From positions 1-21,750 of the forward strand of contig JANPAR010000167.1 of assembly GCA_031430015.1 (NCBI GenBank): a stretch of 21,750 nucleotides of DNA. Reading direction: 5' to 3'. The notes below the pieces were generated by a model. The model was not told the DNA's origin. It did not search any database and saw only the letters and a program-made list of their open reading frames with translations. The position numbers and the translations under genes are program-made. Shown piece by piece: positions 21,345-21,750 of this stretch. Position 1 is the first letter of the stretch; every line of letters starts with the position of its first letter. This DNA is from CANJDH01 sp031430015. Its GTDB lineage: Bacteria > Pseudomonadota > Gammaproteobacteria > Burkholderiales > JAEUOS01.

Positions 21345-21750
21345 ATGCCCCGCCCGATTCACGCCCGCATTGATGCCGCGGCTCTCGCCGCCAATCTTGC
21401 GCTGGCACGCCAGCACGCGCCGCGTTCGCGCATCTGGGCCGTGGTCAAGGCTAACGCCTACGGTCACGGCTTGCTGCGTGCGGCCGAGGCTCTGCGCTCA
21501 GCCGATGGTTTCGCGCTGCTCGATTTGCACGAAGCGGCACGTCTGCGTGAAGCGGGCTTTCTGCACCCGATTTTGCTGCTCGAAGGCATCTTCGGCGCCC
21601 ACGATATCGAGACCGTTGATGCCCTGCATCTGACGCCGGTGGTGCATCAACGCGAGCAGATCGACTTGATCGAAGCGGCGTCGGCCAGTGGCCAACTGCG
21701 CCGTTCGCTCGACGTCTACCTCAAGGTCAATAGTGGCATGAATCGCCTTG
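21345..21750 (+). CDS. alr: Alanine racemase, N-terminal part (runs off the window)
   Basis: The enzyme makes D-alanine from L-alanine with PLP for peptidoglycan synthesis. The first 135 residues are visible, beginning MPRPIHARIDAAALAANLAL. The PLP lysine is Lys35 in AVVKANAYGHG. The barrel strands continue with DGFALLDLHEAARLREAG and end at YLKVNSGMNRL, where family members usually read 'DTGMNRLG'. The reading frame is open to the last base, so the C-terminal two thirds are missing because of the window edge, not a mutation. No obvious Shine-Dalgarno sequence precedes the ATG at 21345; the preceding bases are pyrimidine-rich. The divergent lplT gene is a neighbour of alr in other betaproteobacteria. 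Confidence 0.93.
   Translation, partial: MPRPIHARIDAAALAANLALARQHAPRSRIWAVVKANAYGHGLLRAAEALRSADGFALLDLHEAARLREAGFLHPILLLEGIFGAHDIETVDALHLTPVVHQREQIDLIEAASASGQLRRSLDVYLKVNSGMNRL

Overview
The window reads as chromosomal DNA from a GC-rich Gram-negative bacterium, most likely a betaproteobacterium of the Burkholderiales type. That placement is inferred from the coding bias, the tsaB-rimI-udg gene order, the divergent lplT/alr pair and the style of the Tad locus; no rRNA or marker gene is present to prove it. Genes are tightly packed and no gap exceeds 300 bases. I saw no tRNA, rRNA, insertion sequence, integrase or CRISPR array.

Region 1 (13-9989, + strand) is a nearly complete Tad/Flp type IVc pilus locus of eleven genes: Flp pilin, TadV/CpaA prepilin peptidase, RcpC/CpaB, RcpA/CpaC secretin, a small lipoprotein, TadZ/CpaE, TadA/CpaF ATPase, TadB and TadC platform proteins, TadE pseudopilin and a TadG-like protein. 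Several junctions overlap (rcpC/rcpA, tadA/tadB, tadE/tadG), so this looks like one operon. TadV matures the pilins, TadA powers assembly on the TadB/TadC platform, TadZ helps place the machine, and RcpA with RcpC and the lipoprotein form the outer-membrane exit. No TPR protein (TadD) is present between tadC and tadE, where it is often found.

Region 2 (9990-12446, + strand) holds a 40-base imperfect tandem repeat with a possible leader ORF, then rlmD, then a two-domain VOC protein with the residues of a type I extradiol ring-cleavage dioxygenase. rlmD (23S rRNA m5U methyltransferase) is broken by a one-base frameshift in a run of seven T's, inside its SAM-binding motif.

Region 3 (12480-16776, - strand) is the most interesting part. 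It is a four-gene unit transcribed in the order phthalate-type Rieske oxygenase, glutamine-synthetase-like ligase (GTGA overlap with the oxygenase), adrenodoxin-type 2Fe-2S ferredoxin, and a PanE-like ketoacid reductase. With the convergent extradiol dioxygenase it partly resembles aniline-type pathways, in which an amine is first gamma-glutamylated and then oxygenated. The beta subunit, glutamine-amidotransferase-like protein and reductase of the known systems are absent. The upstream gap carries nested TGACTT inverted repeats that look like an operator.

Region 4 (17022-21750) is conserved housekeeping DNA: a small KTSC-domain protein, then tsaB-rimI-udg coupled by ATGA overlaps (tRNA t6A synthesis, protein N-acetylation, DNA repair). 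On the opposite strand lies lplT (lysophospholipid transporter). It diverges from alr (alanine racemase), which runs off the window end.
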